Shown here piece by piece: positions 21,751 to 33,977 of a DNA stretch of 64,000 nt; within the stretch, counting starts at the first letter, position 1; each line of letters opens with the position of its first letter. The DNA is from Leptopterna dolabrata (taxonomy: Eukaryota; Arthropoda; Insecta; Hemiptera; Miridae), in NCBI GenBank assembly GCA_954871275.1, contig CATPAC010000024.1:186001-250000 (forward strand), in the 5' to 3' direction. The position numbers were made by a program, and so were the translations under genes. The notes beneath the pieces are model-generated. The model saw only the letters and a list, made by a program, of their open reading frames with translations, did no database searches and had not been told where the DNA came from.

Positions 21751-22248
21751 TGCTGTAGCATCCATCCCGGGAATGGAGGAGTATTGAGAGGCTCCACAAC
21801 ATCTTGTCCCAAGGCGATTGCCTCCATCGTATCCTGATTCAGGTCGTCTCGGGGTAAAACTTTCTACAGGAACATCTCTGCCGCCTCGTCTATCGTGCTG
21901 GCATAACTTCCACTTTCCCTAAAGGTAGCCAAGGCCAGCTCTGGGACAATCGTCTGCCTCACTATAATGTATGGGAGAGACCATGGAGGATCCTGGATGG
22001 CAGCTACCCAAATTCACAGTGGGGCTCAACAGGTCACTGTGGAAGAGCACATCCACAGATCCATCGCATATGACAGTACATGCTAGGGGGCGGGAGTGCA
22101 GATTATCAACTTTTTACAGAAGTTGGGTCCTCATCCTGAAACCAGGTAGTCGACCTCCGACCCATGGCGGATCCTGGAGGCAGCTACGTGAATTCGGCGC
22201 CTCCTCATCTCTTCCCGCAGCTTCTCCTCGATTTCGAGCAAGGGAGAA

Positions 22249-22530
22249 TTAGTCATTTTTTCCATAGTCAGTCAACCTGACCTGGTTCTCCATGGCAATC
22301 CTATATGGCGAACCCTCTAGTGACCCTGCATCATGGCCGGAAGGTCGCCCAGCCTCCTTGCAATTGATGCACGCTGGCGGTTGAGTGTTTTTGGTGCATG
22401 TTCGGAAATTATGTCCCTCTTCAGCACACCAGTGGCATACCTCATTTCTGCCACAGGCCTTTGCCACATGTCCTTTCATCCACACTCGCACTCAGGGTTG
22501 GATCTGGTACTTCCACTCAGCCACGGACCT
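22249..22530 (-). pseudogene. LINE ORF1 fragment with CCHC zinc knuckles
   Basis: The minus frame includes GHVAKACGRN, then CHWCAEEGHNFRTC (a clean C-x2-C-x4-H-x4-C knuckle), then a third Cys pair (CINCKEAG). This is the nucleic-acid-binding tail of R1/I-type ORF1 proteins. A stop lies just upstream of the first knuckle and the N-terminal part is missing. Confidence 0.65.
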
Positions 22531-22559
22531 TGGTTTTTTAACGAGGTTTTTACTCCTTC

Positions 22560-23015
22560 CCCTCCTCCTTTCTCATCCGGGCATTTGCGCATGCGCACAT
22601 GCTACCATTTGCCCGACGCCGATGAAATTTATAGAGGACCGTCTAGGGGTAAGCCTGGACAATCCCTGAAAATTTTTACTGCAATTGGTCTCTTAGTTCC
22701 GGAGTTTTGCATGTGACAACAAATTTCAGGTTTGCCCATGCACAATGGCTATTACTGATCCAGTCGCGACGAAATTCTTAGGCAAGTCTTGGAGCCAGCC
22801 CCCAACTACCCTCCGAATTTGAGCGAAATCGGCCCATTTGTAACTAAGAAATTGTTCGATCATGCCACAAAAAAAGATAAGGACCGTGGGCGTGCGCACA
22901 GCTCATCGAAGTTTCATCGCAATCGGATGAATGGCATAGGAACGCATAAAGGGCAAAGAAATAAAGAAAGAAAGAAACATCCATTTTTATATATATATAG
23001 ATTTATAGATTTATC
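22560..23015 (+). repeat. repeat resembling a LINE or SINE 3' tail
   Basis: The end of the block reads ATCGGATGAATGGC, AGAAAGAAAGAAAC and TTTATATATATATAGA. This order of a target-like block, a simple repeat and a TATA-rich tail is often seen at non-LTR retroposon 3' ends. A related block lies at 4320-4600. The family is not identified. Confidence 0.35.
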
Positions 23016-24065
23016 GTTTGAGACTATTTTACAATATACCTCGTTGATTGATTGATATGACTGCAGTATTAATATAACATAGTGTGTACTTTTCTAATGC
23101 TCATGTTCAATACATAAGCATGTCACATTTTACTCTGGATCCATGGTCGGATTACGGGGAGCGGAAACCCTTCACTCACCAAAGGGTTGTGGAGATCCGC
23201 GTTTCGTTCACCAAAGCTGGTTCGAAATGTGTTCAGGATTTCTGAGGGCAGGTCAAGTTGGAAATCGTGGTCCGATTAACGACTATTTAAAAGGAAAAAG
23301 AAAAATAATGTTTAAAAAAAAAATAAGGACGCAAATGGTTCGGTGGCCGATTTTATATCTAACCCCTGCCATCCCATCCTGTCGTTTCAAAGCTCTTCAC
23401 GGTGCCCGAACGGATAGGTAGTAATTTACCTCCGAGTTCGAAGGATTTTTGTAGGTATTTCTCAGTGGCTGAAGTGATCAGAGAGGCGGTCGACCGGATA
23501 TCTCTCCTTTTGGAGGGCCCTTGAGGAAACGCTGGGAGGTAGAGACGAAATGAAGCTTGTACATCAGGAAATTGCTCCTGACGACCTTCCAGGACCGACT
23601 CCCCTGGCAGAGGGTGAGCCGTAGCGCCCAACCGTCCCAGCGGGGGTTTGTTTTGAGCCAATCAGTTGATGTTGATTCAACTCGAAGTCTGTGTGGTGGG
23701 GGGGGGGGGGGCACCCAGAGGTTTCCCGCCTCAAACCCCGTTTTTCGCAGTTGTGGACCTCGAGGGTTGGAATTATGTAACCTCTCTCTCTGAATGGTTA
23801 GCTCTCCCCCTCATAAATGAAAATATTTCCGAGATGAATGTTTTCCTCAATTTGAACAGATTTTTACAACACGATCACACTCTTCGAGCTGTCACAGAAA
23901 CTGTCTCATCGCAGTTTCAGAATCATTGACGTCCTGTTGGCGTACCAAAACTTTGTGGTCGCCGCGCCCACACTTGGGCCGAGAGGGGAAAAATCCATCG
24001 AAATGAGGTGTGTTCAATCGCTTTATTGGTTGATAATAATCATCCAATTTTAGAAATAAGTTTAG
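23016..24065. other. no supported gene; long G run
   Basis: It contains a G homopolymer at about 23698-23711. The short frames on both strands overlap and show no domain. Confidence 0.4.
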
Positions 24066-25270
24066 AAAAACGCTGCAAAGTCCTAGTCACTTGCGTTTAT
24101 AATTCTAGTGGACTTCCTACAGAAACGTTCGCTGTCCATTTATTGTTTCTCAAAAAGGTTTTTTTTTCTTAAACAAATTATCTTTGCTCATTGATAGTGC
24201 CATTTAATTGTCTTGATACTACTTCTTGTGTTATTTTACAAATTTATGGTGATTCCAGACAACTTCCCAGGTTTTTGACCCCCCCTAAACAATGAATGTA
24301 GGGAGCTGAGCCTTCGTTACAACCTCAATTCATCACTCTTCGGTCAAAAACAACTTCATAAATGGTCTTCTCGCCCTAGAAAACATGGAAAACTATACTT
24401 ACCTCACAAGCTCATTTTACTAAAACCTAACAAAAAATCTCGAAAACCCTATTTTTACACCCATTTCCCCCCCATAACACCCCTTGGTGTATTCTGATCG
24501 GGCCGCCGAGCTTCGGAGCACAACTAGGACCCAAATGTGACCAAAATTTGGAATCAACCTTTGTGATGTAGAACGACTATTTTTGACCAAAATTTAACCT
24601 AATTTGAGGCTGAAACTTCGTTACAACCTCAGTTTTCCACTATTTGGTCAAAATCGACTTCATATTCGGTCTCCTCTTCCTAAAAAACGCTGCAAAGTCC
24701 TTGTCACATGGGTATTCTACTGCACATACCTACAGAAATGTTGGATGTTCATTTATTGTTTCTTTCACGCGTAATAATCGAAATAGCTATTTCTGATGGT
24801 TTCCATTAATTTTGGTCCCTAAAACACAAATTAGGTACCTACGCCTCTTTTTTCATTTATTTTTTTTTTTTTTTTAACTATCTTTGATCATTGGTAGTGC
24901 CATTTAATCGTCTTGATCCACGTGTTGACACTTTTTCCAGTGCTATTATACAAACTGATGGTGATTTCATACGATTTCTCAGGTTTTTGACTCATAAAAA
25001 ATCAATTTTGGGAGCTGAACCTTCGTTATAACCTCAATTCTTCACTCCTTGGTGAAATTCGATTTCATATTCGGTCCTCTCGCCTTAAAACACATGGAAA
25101 AAGATATCTCAGAAGCTCATGTTACCAACATGCTGCTAAAACGCAAAAAGTACCTATTTTTACACACATTTTCACTCATAACACCCCTGGGTATATTCCG
25201 ATCGGGCTGAAAAGTTTCAGGACACAACTAGGGCCCAAATAAAGCATGTGTGCGAAGGAACGACTTTTTT
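24066..25270 (+). repeat. dispersed repeat family B, two tandem copies
   Basis: Each copy starts AAAAAACGCTGCAAAGTCC (24066 with a variant start, and 24690). They continue with a TTTATTGTTTCT block, then TAGTGCCATTTAAT(T/C)GTCTTGAT, CAGGTTTTTGAC, TTCGTTA(C/T)AACCTCA and GTATATTC(C/T)GATCGGGC. The same order recurs at 38686-39600, 59178-60720 and inverted at 60880-61245. No ORF is present. It shares its AAAACGCTGCAA start with family A, so the two may be related non-autonomous elements. Confidence 0.6.
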
Positions 25271-26519
25271 AGACCTAAAATGAAGCCGGTACACGTGATA
25301 CGGCGGCTGCACTCGAACTGCCACAATGTTTAGACCAAATATGAAATGCACGAACTGCCACAACCATTAGAGGGGATTAGGGAGGGTCAATTTGCAAGAT
25401 AAGAAAACCACGAACTGCCACAAGGGTTCGGTCAGGTAGCCGGTACAAGTCAGGGAAAAACGGGAATTATACTGCGGTTATCCCTGGATGATATTCCTGC
25501 TCTACTTGTCTTCTTTTCTGGTATTTTCGAAGGCATTAAACAGTCTTGTTACATACCTAACATTACATTCCACTAATCTATACAGAAGTCCCAAACAACC
25601 TGCTCATTCACGGGATAGTTTCTGGGATTGTTTATGTTTTTTGAGATGCGAGCGCCAGCGAGCATCCAGATCGCTTGACAATGCATTCCACTAATCTATT
25701 CAGAAGTCCCAAACAACCTTCAGCTTTTTTTGTAAAACAAATTTGAAAGAATTGTAAAAAATCGCGTCTTTACCCAACTTGGTACTGCCTGCCACACGTT
25801 CCACGTTTGCCATCATTCGACACTGACTGAAAACACATCCAGACAACGAACGAAAGCGATAACTAATAATTCAGAAAATAATAATAATTTAAATAATTTT
25901 AAATCGTTAAATGAGTGGCCTCCCGTTAACCGATAAGTACCGGATTTTGTTTGGATTCCCGTGTGCTACTTTCGTGTGACTACTTGCTCATGTCCTTCCT
26001 ACCTCGGTTCAACTCCCAAATACTCATTTGCCGGCAAAGAAAAGTGTTTTGAGTTTTTGAAAGGATTTACGATGCCCTTTCGGACTTTCTGATCAAATAT
26101 GTGGCTGGGAGTTTTATGAGAGGGGGGGGGGGGGGGCGCTTAAAAATGTTTCATGCTAGATTCCCAAGATTCATTATTGAAAATAATAAACAAAAATGAA
26201 CTGTTGTGCGATAGTTTTTAGCGCTTTAGATTATTTATGAAATTCTCTACAGAAGTGCGAAGGTAGTGCTTTTTCCCTACGTCAAATAGCAGTAGGCATG
26301 TTTACGGCAACGACGAAATCAACCCGGGCACGTGGAGGTACTGTTTTGGACGTTCGTGGCAGCGTAAGAATCTTTAGAACTCGAATACGAAAATTGCTTG
26401 AAAGGTGTAATCGATTAATGGAACACTATTTTTGTTTTCATCGTACCCGTTGTGACCAATGACGTGATTGGATATTATTGGCTTTGACTGTAACGTAATG
26501 GGTCCTGTACTTCCCGCGC
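25271..26519. other. no gene; short direct repeats
   Basis: CGAACTGCCACAA occurs near 25314, 25350 and 25411. CATTCCACTAATCTATNCAG followed by AAGTCCCAAACAACCT occurs twice, near 25566 and 25684, bracketing about 80 bp. A G homopolymer lies near 26126-26137. Confidence 0.45.
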
Positions 26520-29350
26520 ATTAAAAAAACGCTGCAAATTATTACACAACGGTTTATTATGTACCTGTATCCCCCTACCCCGTAGGTCGCTGTTTCCTGT
26601 GGTCAATACCAACCCTCGTGCCCTAAATCCCCCTAAAGCCCTAAATCGCGTACTGGAACCGGCCCGGGAATTACAGTTCATAAACATGCGTGGGATTCAA
26701 TAATACAATAATTATTTGTTGTTATTCATGAAGCATAATGTAAATTATAAACCCCTGTGTATAGTTTAACTCTGTAGATGCCCCTTCTGCGTAGATCACG
26801 GTTTTCTGTGGTCAATTACCTCGAGCTCCCCCCCAGGCAGGAAAGCCCAAAATCGAGTACTGCCCGGGAGTTACAGTTTCATAAAAAGGCGCGGGATTAA
26901 ATAATTCAGTCATTAATTATTTGCTAATGGTTTCAGTATAATTCAATCAACTCGACTCCATACAGCCATCTGTGATTATAATCAGGTGATCCCTAGCAAT
27001 GATATCTGGGCCGGATTTATACATTCACGATCATGTTGACGAAGTTTTTCGGTGCAAACTAACGGCTGGACGTACAATTCTCCGGGTGGTCTCAAAAAAT
27101 GCTCTAGTTCAAGATCAATTCAAAAACGTAAAAAACCATACCCTTCTATTTTGTTTTCGAGCTACGGCGTTTTAGGGCGAGAATACCGAATATGAAGTCG
27201 ATTTTGACCACAGTGAAGAATTAAGGTTGTAACGAAGGTTCCCCTCCCAAAATTCATTTTTTATGAGTCAAAAACCTGGGAAATTGTGCGATGTCAGCGT
27301 CAATTTGTGTAATAAATAACAGTAAGTAGAAAAAAAGTGTCAAAAGTGTCAAGTGAAAAAAAGGTGAATCAAGACAATTAAATGGCACTATCAATGATCA
27401 AAGATAATTTGTAAAACGCTGCAAGTTATTACACAACGGTTTATTATTCCTCTGTAGATGCCACTTCTGCGTAGATCACTTTTCTGTGGTACGTACCCTC
27501 GAGCTCCCTCCAGGAAAGCCCTAAAAGGAGTACTGGAGCCGGCCCGGGAATTAAAGTTTCATACAAACGAGCGGGATTCAATAATTAAATCATTAATTAT
27601 TTGTAGTTATTCATGAAGCATAGGGTAAATAATAAACCGTTGCGTAATAATTCGGTATGGATAATATTTCAGTACATATAATGGTTTCAGTATAATTCAA
27701 CCATTAATTATTTGTTGTTATTATAACGTTTGTTCAAGTTGCAAAAGTAGGTACCTATCAACAAAATCCAAAAGTTTTCAAATGAAATATATCACAGAAC
27801 AACCAACTCGGCTCCATACAGCCATCTGTGATTATAATCAGGTGATCCCTAGCAATGATATCTGGGCCGGATTTATACATTCACGATCATGTTGACGAAG
27901 TTTTTCGGTGCAAACTAACGGCTGGACGTACAATTCTCCGGGTGGTCTCAAAAAATGCTCTAGTTCAAGATCAATTCAAAAACGTAAAAAACCATACCCT
28001 TCTATTTTGTTTTCGAGCTACGGCGTTTTAGGGCGAGAATACCGAATATGAAGTCGATTTTGACCACAGTGAAGAATTAAGGTTGTAACGAAGGTTCCCC
28101 TCCCAAAATTCATTTTTTATGAGTCAAAAACCTGGGAAATTGTGCGATGTCAGCGTCAATTTGTGTAATAAATAACAGTAAGTAGAAAAAAAGTGTCAAA
28201 AGTGTCAAGTGAAAAAAAGGTGAATCAAGACAATTAAATGGCACTATCAATGATCAAAGATAATTTGTAAAACGCTGCAAGTTATTACACAACGGTTTAT
28301 TATTCCTCTGTAGATGCCACTTCTGCGTAGATCACTTTTCTGTGGTACGTACCCTCGAGCTCCCTCCAGGAAAGCCCTAAAAGGAGTACTGGAGCCGGCC
28401 CGGGAATTAAAGTTTCATACAAACGAGCGGGATTCAATAATTAAATCATTAATTATTTGTAGTTATTCATGAAGCATAGGGTAAATAATAAACCGTTGCG
28501 TAATAATTCGGTATGGATAATATTTCAGTACATATAATGGTTTCAGTATAATTCAACCATTAATTATTTGTTGTTATTATAACGTTTGTTCAAGTTGCAA
28601 AAGTAGGTACCTATCAACAAAATCCAAAAGTTTTCAAATGAAATATATCACAGAACAACCAACTCGGCTCCATACAGCCATCTGTGATTATAATCAGGTG
28701 ATCCCTAGCAATGATATCTGGGCCGGATTTATACATTCACGATCATGTTGACGAAGTTTTTTGGTGCAAACTAAAGGCTGAACGTACAATTCTCCGGGTG
28801 GTCTCAAAAAATGCTCTAGTTCAAGATCAATTCAAAAACGTAAAAAAACCATACCCTTCTATTGTGTTTTCGAGCTACGGCGTTTTAGGGCGAGAATACC
28901 GAATATGAAGTCGATTTTGACCACAGTGAAGAATTAAGGTTGTAACGAAGGTTCCCCTCCCAAAATTCATTTTTTATGAGTCAAAAACCTGGGAATTGTG
29001 CGATGTCAGCGTCAATTTGTGTAAGAAATAACAGTAAGTAGAAAAAAAGTGTCAAAAGTGTCAAGTGAAAAAAAGGTGAATCAAGACAATTAAATGGCAC
29101 TATCAATGATCAAAGATAATTTGTAAAACGCGTAGATCACTGTTTTCTGTGGTACGTACCCTCGAGCTTCCTCCAGGAAAGCCCTAAATGGAGTACTGGA
29201 GCCGGCCCGGGAATTAAAGTTTCATACAAACGAGCGGGATTCAATAATTAAATCATTAATTATTTGTAGTTATTCATGAAGCATAGGGAAAATTGTAAAC
29301 CGTTGTGTAATAATTCAGTATGGATAATATTTCATTATAATGGTTTCAGT
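26520..29350 (+). repeat. family A array with an 856-bp tandem triplication
   Basis: The landmark GATATCTGGGCCGG occurs at 27001, 27857 and 28713, exactly 856 bp apart each time. Units 1 and 2 look identical over about 800 bp; unit 3 carries several substitutions and short indels. Two shorter, more diverged relatives (26520-26700 and 26735-26940) precede the array. Each unit contains a family-A part fused to a family-B part (GGCACTATCAATGATCAAAG, GGTGAATCAAGACAATTAAA). The 65-codon frame at 28711-28908 is incidental. Confidence 0.8.
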
Positions 29351-30740
29351 ATAATGGTTTAATTAAAATAATAAACCAATATATTACAGCAGTAACAATC
29401 AGGAGTCAAAATCACCCACTAATGTGTTTCAATGTGATGCAACTTGACTCAGTACGGTTTAGAAAAAAACAATCTTGGCTGGACTGGGGAACCTTGAACC
29501 TGCATCAGTAATGTGTAATATGTATTACATCGATACTGATGAAGGTGCACAGTCAATTTACAGTTTATGAGATTTTCTTGGTAGGTAGCAGAGGGAATCA
29601 GGGCGATCCGATGCAGTTGCGGCTTTGATGCAAGACATGGATGACTGATATCTGGTTATGTTCCGCGGTGATGAATCGCAAAGATGAAAGAGATGGATGG
29701 TCCAGACAAGAGTGATGAATGACACATGTCCCTCCCTGTTATGGTTCCATACCCTACCCGAACGCTGCCGTTGCCCCCGTTTCCGCCTTGTAAGCGGATT
29801 CTGGCATCATCAGGTGTAACCCTTTACATTCGCGTGATTTCGGCGCATCACTTCCAGTACAACTCTGTACAAACACTGAAGGACTATAAATAAGGATCTA
29901 ATTCTAACCTATCGTCACGTAATATCCCAAGCGGACAACTCAAGTAAGAAGCAGGTGAAAAAGGTTTACACATCCGAGCAGTGGCGGATTCCCTGTCACA
30001 TAATATTCTGTTCTCCCAGTGGTTCCCTTGCGTGAAGGGAGGGGGGGGGGGGGACAAGAGGGTTTTTTTTCTCCTTTTCTCTTAAGTATCCCCACTGTGA
30101 GTATAGCAAAATTTATTCTGGGAGTAATTATAAGTACCCAGGTACATTCAGTACTGATGGGAACAACCGAGGAACTGTTTACGACGTATACTAACAGTTT
30201 CTTGGGCAGCAGCTATCGACATAACGAGGAATCTTATAACATGGAAGTAGGAGGGAGGGGCGGGGACCACAATTTTCATCCGGTTTTGAAATGTCTATTG
30301 CTTTTCAGGGATTATTCGGGTTATCCCCCAAATGGCGATATGTGAGTTTCGTTTCAATCGTATTAATGGTAGCGTTAGCGTATATGTGCTAACTTTGAAT
30401 CCTCCATTTGATGCGTTTTGACGCATTTTTTCAGGGATTTGCGGGTTACAGCCAGCAGCAGAACCGTTTTCATATTTGGGACTTACATCTTGCTTATGAA
30501 AACGTGAAATTCTCCTAACACTGGTTCCCCACTATGGGCACGTTACCAAATGAAATGTCTGCCAAGAGGTTTAGCTTATAGCTTCCCTTATTGATGTATG
30601 CACACTACTGTACATTGATCATCAACTTGCATAGTATGCTGTACATTAGCAGGGTGGTACTAGAGGTATTTTTTGGCGGTTATTATTTTGGTGATTATTA
30701 TAAGTGCCTAGGTAGTTACATGATTATATGTGTACCTTGT
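29351..30740. other. no supported gene
   Basis: A G run lies at about 30040-30055. The frames at 30019-30345 and 30591-30902 show no recognisable domain. Confidence 0.4.
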
Positions 30741-31800
30741 GACGGTATATGGGAATCCCGTCCGTATTGGATCCGGGCTCTTCCCGGTCTTTTTGACACG
30801 CGGCTGATGGGGCGGTCGATTCGCGAAAACGAATCCTCAACTCCTGGAGTAGGGATGGGGAACGATTTACCGATTTTTTTAAAAATCGATTTTTATTGTT
30901 AAAAAATCGATTTTTTTGAATCGATACTCTTGTTGTCGATTTTTATCTGAATCAATTCTTTAATACCTAACGTTTTTTTGAAAAATCGGCGAATTTTCTC
31001 AAAAGGAAAATTTATTTTTGGTTCTCCATCGTAAAATAGGAAATTGGAAACATATGTACAGGTGAATGGGTTTGGACATGGATGAATCCATGGAATTAGG
31101 AACTTTCATTCAAGTTTGCATCTAAACTCATATTCCTGTCATCAATTGATGAAGAGTTTTGGGATATGTGAATATTTCGATATTAATTCAATTTTTTTGA
31201 CCTGGTTTTTTAAATAAATTTTTTTACCGATACAAAAAAGGTTGTTTTTTTCTAGAAATAAGACACCTTTTTCACTTTCAATTTTTTCAAAACAATGAAA
31301 AAAAAAATGAAAAAAATAAAAATCAATTTTATGAAAAACCGAGTTTATTTTTAGAAAAATTGATTTAGGTTTCGATTTTGAATTTAAAAAAAAAATCGAC
31401 ACGTAGGTACCGATTTCCCATCCTTACAACCTACTTACCTAATTTGAACTTGAACATGCTATCATTGTTATCATTACGATAATTATTTAAAAAAAGATAG
31501 TATCTCATTAGAAAAATAATAACTTTTTAGAAACCGATTTTTAAATCGATTTTATAAAAAAATCGATACTTTTGTGACGATTTTCGGGAAATCGATATTT
31601 TGGATTCGATTTTGAATCGATTCAAAAAATCGATTTTTCGTATCGATTTCCCATCCTTATCCTGGAGGCATCGCGTAATAATGATCAAACCAGCGTCTCC
31701 GGGGGCAGCTATCACACTGCCTCCCTACCTTTCTTGAGAGTTGAGAGGGGGAAACTGCGCTGTATGGGCGGCGTAGTTACACCCCCTCATCTATCACAAC
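30741..31800 (+). repeat. dispersed repeat C, interrupted by a MITE
   Basis: 30741-30849 and 31660-31800 together match 33285-33530 (TGTGACGGTA, TTGGATCCGGGCTCTT, GGTCGATTCGCGAAAACGA, GCGTAATAAT, CGCTGTATGGGCGG). The second copy lacks the inserted 0.8 kb and therefore serves as the empty site. Confidence 0.7.
30850..31659. mobile_element. hAT-type MITE with 8-bp target duplication
   Basis: The termini are TAGGGATGGGGAACGAT on the left and, in reverse complement, TAAGGATGGGAAATCGAT on the right. Flanking 8-mers TCCTGGAG (30842-30849 and 31660-31667) are identical. The 8-bp duplication and the A/GGGATGGG terminus fit hAT. The interior is very AT-rich and repeats AAATCGATTTTT. An extra terminus-like copy near 31408-31424 (CCGATTTCCCATCCTTA) suggests a nested or composite structure. 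There is no ORF. Confidence 0.75.
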
Positions 31801-31805
31801 CTGCG

Positions 31806-32380
31806 TTATGATGTACCTACCTAGGTACATTATAATGTGCATTATAGTGCACTATACTACATTATAATACACTATAATTCATGTACTGTACTACATTTAT
31901 TGTACTATATATGTGGTATGTACTATACTACTTAGTGTAGTATAGTACAATGTAGTATGTACTATAGTGTATTGTAGTATAGTACATGTATAGTGTACTA
32001 TAATGTAGTATAGTACACTATATTGTAGGTACATTATATTGTACCTACGTAGGTACATATAGTGTACCTTGTTAGGCGGTGCCGATTGGCTACAATTGTT
32101 ATGAGTGACTTTGGTTGTTGCTGGACAGGTGTTAATGGTTGCTATGATTGTGTGAGTTGCTTGTTCGTAGAGAAATTGAATTCTGCGTTGCCAAGACTGT
32201 GCTCGTCCATGTGTGATAATCTGATTAACAAACCGTTTAAACCGATTACGCATTTCAGTGGTGTCAGAAGTGGGATGGAGATAGGCCCTTGCGCGTGAGC
32301 TCTAATAATGTACCTTGGTACATAATTATATGTGTACCTAGGTAGGTACATGATTAAATGTACCTAGGTAGGAACATTTA
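31806..32380. repeat. palindromic GTAC/TATA-rich tract
   Basis: 31806-32068 and 32300-32380 consist of interleaved near-palindromes such as GTACCTACCTAGGTAC, TAGTACACTATACTAC and GTACTATAGTGTA. These could fold into many alternative hairpins. 32070-32276 appears to be an insertion in this tract. Confidence 0.6.
32070..32276 (+). mobile_element. LTR-end fragment with tRNA-Leu primer-binding site
   Basis: TGGTGTCAGAAGTGGGAT at 32259-32276 is the same primer-site sequence as the one at 329-347 and matches the tRNA-Leu complement. The 190 bp before it would be the U5-side LTR end. Only about 25 bp of internal sequence follow before the palindromic tract resumes, so this is a truncated remnant. 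Confidence 0.5.
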
Positions 32381-33284
32381 GGATTAGAAATATTTTTTAG
32401 ATGTCCGTGTCACTCTCATGCAAGCATGTATAGTAGGGAACCCCTTTACAATGGTTTTTGGCTACTAATGAGTTGCCTATTCATTGATAAGAGAAACTGA
32501 AATGCCTAGTAGTCTGTTTAACATGGAATAAAGGATGATTAAATGGAAATAGTTCTTGACAGATATAAACATCATACACTAATATTTTCCATATTTACAT
32601 AAAATTGCATTGCTATTATAAGTATAGAATATAGTTAGATGCATATAGTACAGCATAAAGTCAAGTAGGCGAAATAGTTATTTGATTGTAACATATTATC
32701 TAGCTTTTTGTTTTCTTTGGTACACCAGATCTTCTCTTCCGACATTTTGGAATTAGTATTTACCTTAATATTGAAAAAATCTAGGTTTTGTAAATTTGAT
32801 ACTTTAGTGCCACAGGAGCATTACTTGAAGTCCGCCTCGATGAATGCACTATTCATTTTCAATTCACAAAGTTTTACTTAAAGATTATTAATAAACGTGA
32901 AAAATCGGTTTCATATTCACCGCCAATTAGTCTTCGAAACAATGTGTAACAATTAGTAGGTAATACAATCTACTAAAAGTTGTTGGGAGTAGTCCACCCC
33001 TCCAAGATCTAGTTTTTTTTTTTTTTAATAAAAAAACGTATGTAACTGCTCTCACATTCTAGTAATTTGCCAGCGTCAGCTTCCATCCTACGATCCTGCA
33101 TTAAAAAAACTCTTTCCCATACCAAAGTTAAACTCTTTATTGAAGAAAAGATTTGGGTGAGATACCTTCGAAACTTGACGAGAAATCAAAACTTTCGATG
33201 AGCTTTTGTGGGTGTCCTATGACATGTTTTCCTAGCTTTCCCAAGTGGGCACACACAACCCCTGAGTTCAAATTGAAGTTTTTT
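32381..33284. other. no recognised feature
   Basis: AT-rich sequence without an ORF or repeat that I can support. Confidence 0.4.
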
Positions 33285-33530
33285 TCGAATCCTGTGACGG
33301 TACATCGAAATCCCGTAAAATTGTATATTGGATCCGGGCTCTTTCCCCATATTTTGACACTCTGCTGATGGAGCGGTCGATTCGCGAAAACGATTCGTCA
33401 ACTCTTGGAAGCATTGCGTAATAATCAAACCAATGTCTCTCCAGGGACAGCTGTCACACTGCCTGCCTGCCTTTCTGAGTGGAGAGAGGGAAACTACGCT
33501 GTATGGGCGGATATTTATACCTCTTCTCCG
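33285..33530 (+). repeat. dispersed repeat C, uninterrupted copy
   Basis: This is the uninterrupted counterpart of 30741-31800; see the MITE at 30850-31659. The 60-codon and longer frames over it are on both strands and have no domain. Confidence 0.65.
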
Positions 33531-33977
33531 CTCAGAATATAAATACCATTGCATCATTCGAACTTGATGAAATAATACACAAAAGGGTTCTACATTCATT
33601 TCATACGTCGTGAAAACCAAATTAACCTCAAATATCCAAAGGTACGACTGGTTGTGTTGTGGAGAACTGTGTTTTGGATAAAGGGCTCGACAAGCCTTTG
33701 GGAGGTCTGAACAGTGCTGTATCACAAGCGACTGTTACACAAAGCGTATCTTCAGCGAAACTGAAATTGAAACCGTGGATTGCGGATGGCGTGTTAAAGT
33801 CAATTAAAAAAAGGGAAAAGTTGGGGAAACGGGTGAAAAACAACCTTTGAATGTCTCTCTGAAAACATAAGGCTGGACTTCAGGAAATAACAAGTGCCAG
33901 GAAAACTGTTTCAGTGCGGAGTTCCAAGGCTCTAGTCGCAAACCGATTAAGTTTTAGGATTCCCTTAAATATAATTT

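Larger units (their letters stand above)
20151..22530 (-). mobile_element. decayed R1-like non-LTR retrotransposon (LINE)
   Basis: Minus strand, in order: ORF1 zinc knuckles (about 22530-22249), a shortened segment where the endonuclease and linker should be (22248-21510), reverse transcriptase (21505-20966), thumb/connection (20965-20657) and a C-terminal Cys-rich domain (20525-20151). The gag-like CCHC ORF1 and the R1-type ORF2 C-terminus suggest the R1/I group. Several stops and frame changes separate the pieces. No poly(A) tail or target duplication was identified. Confidence 0.7.
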
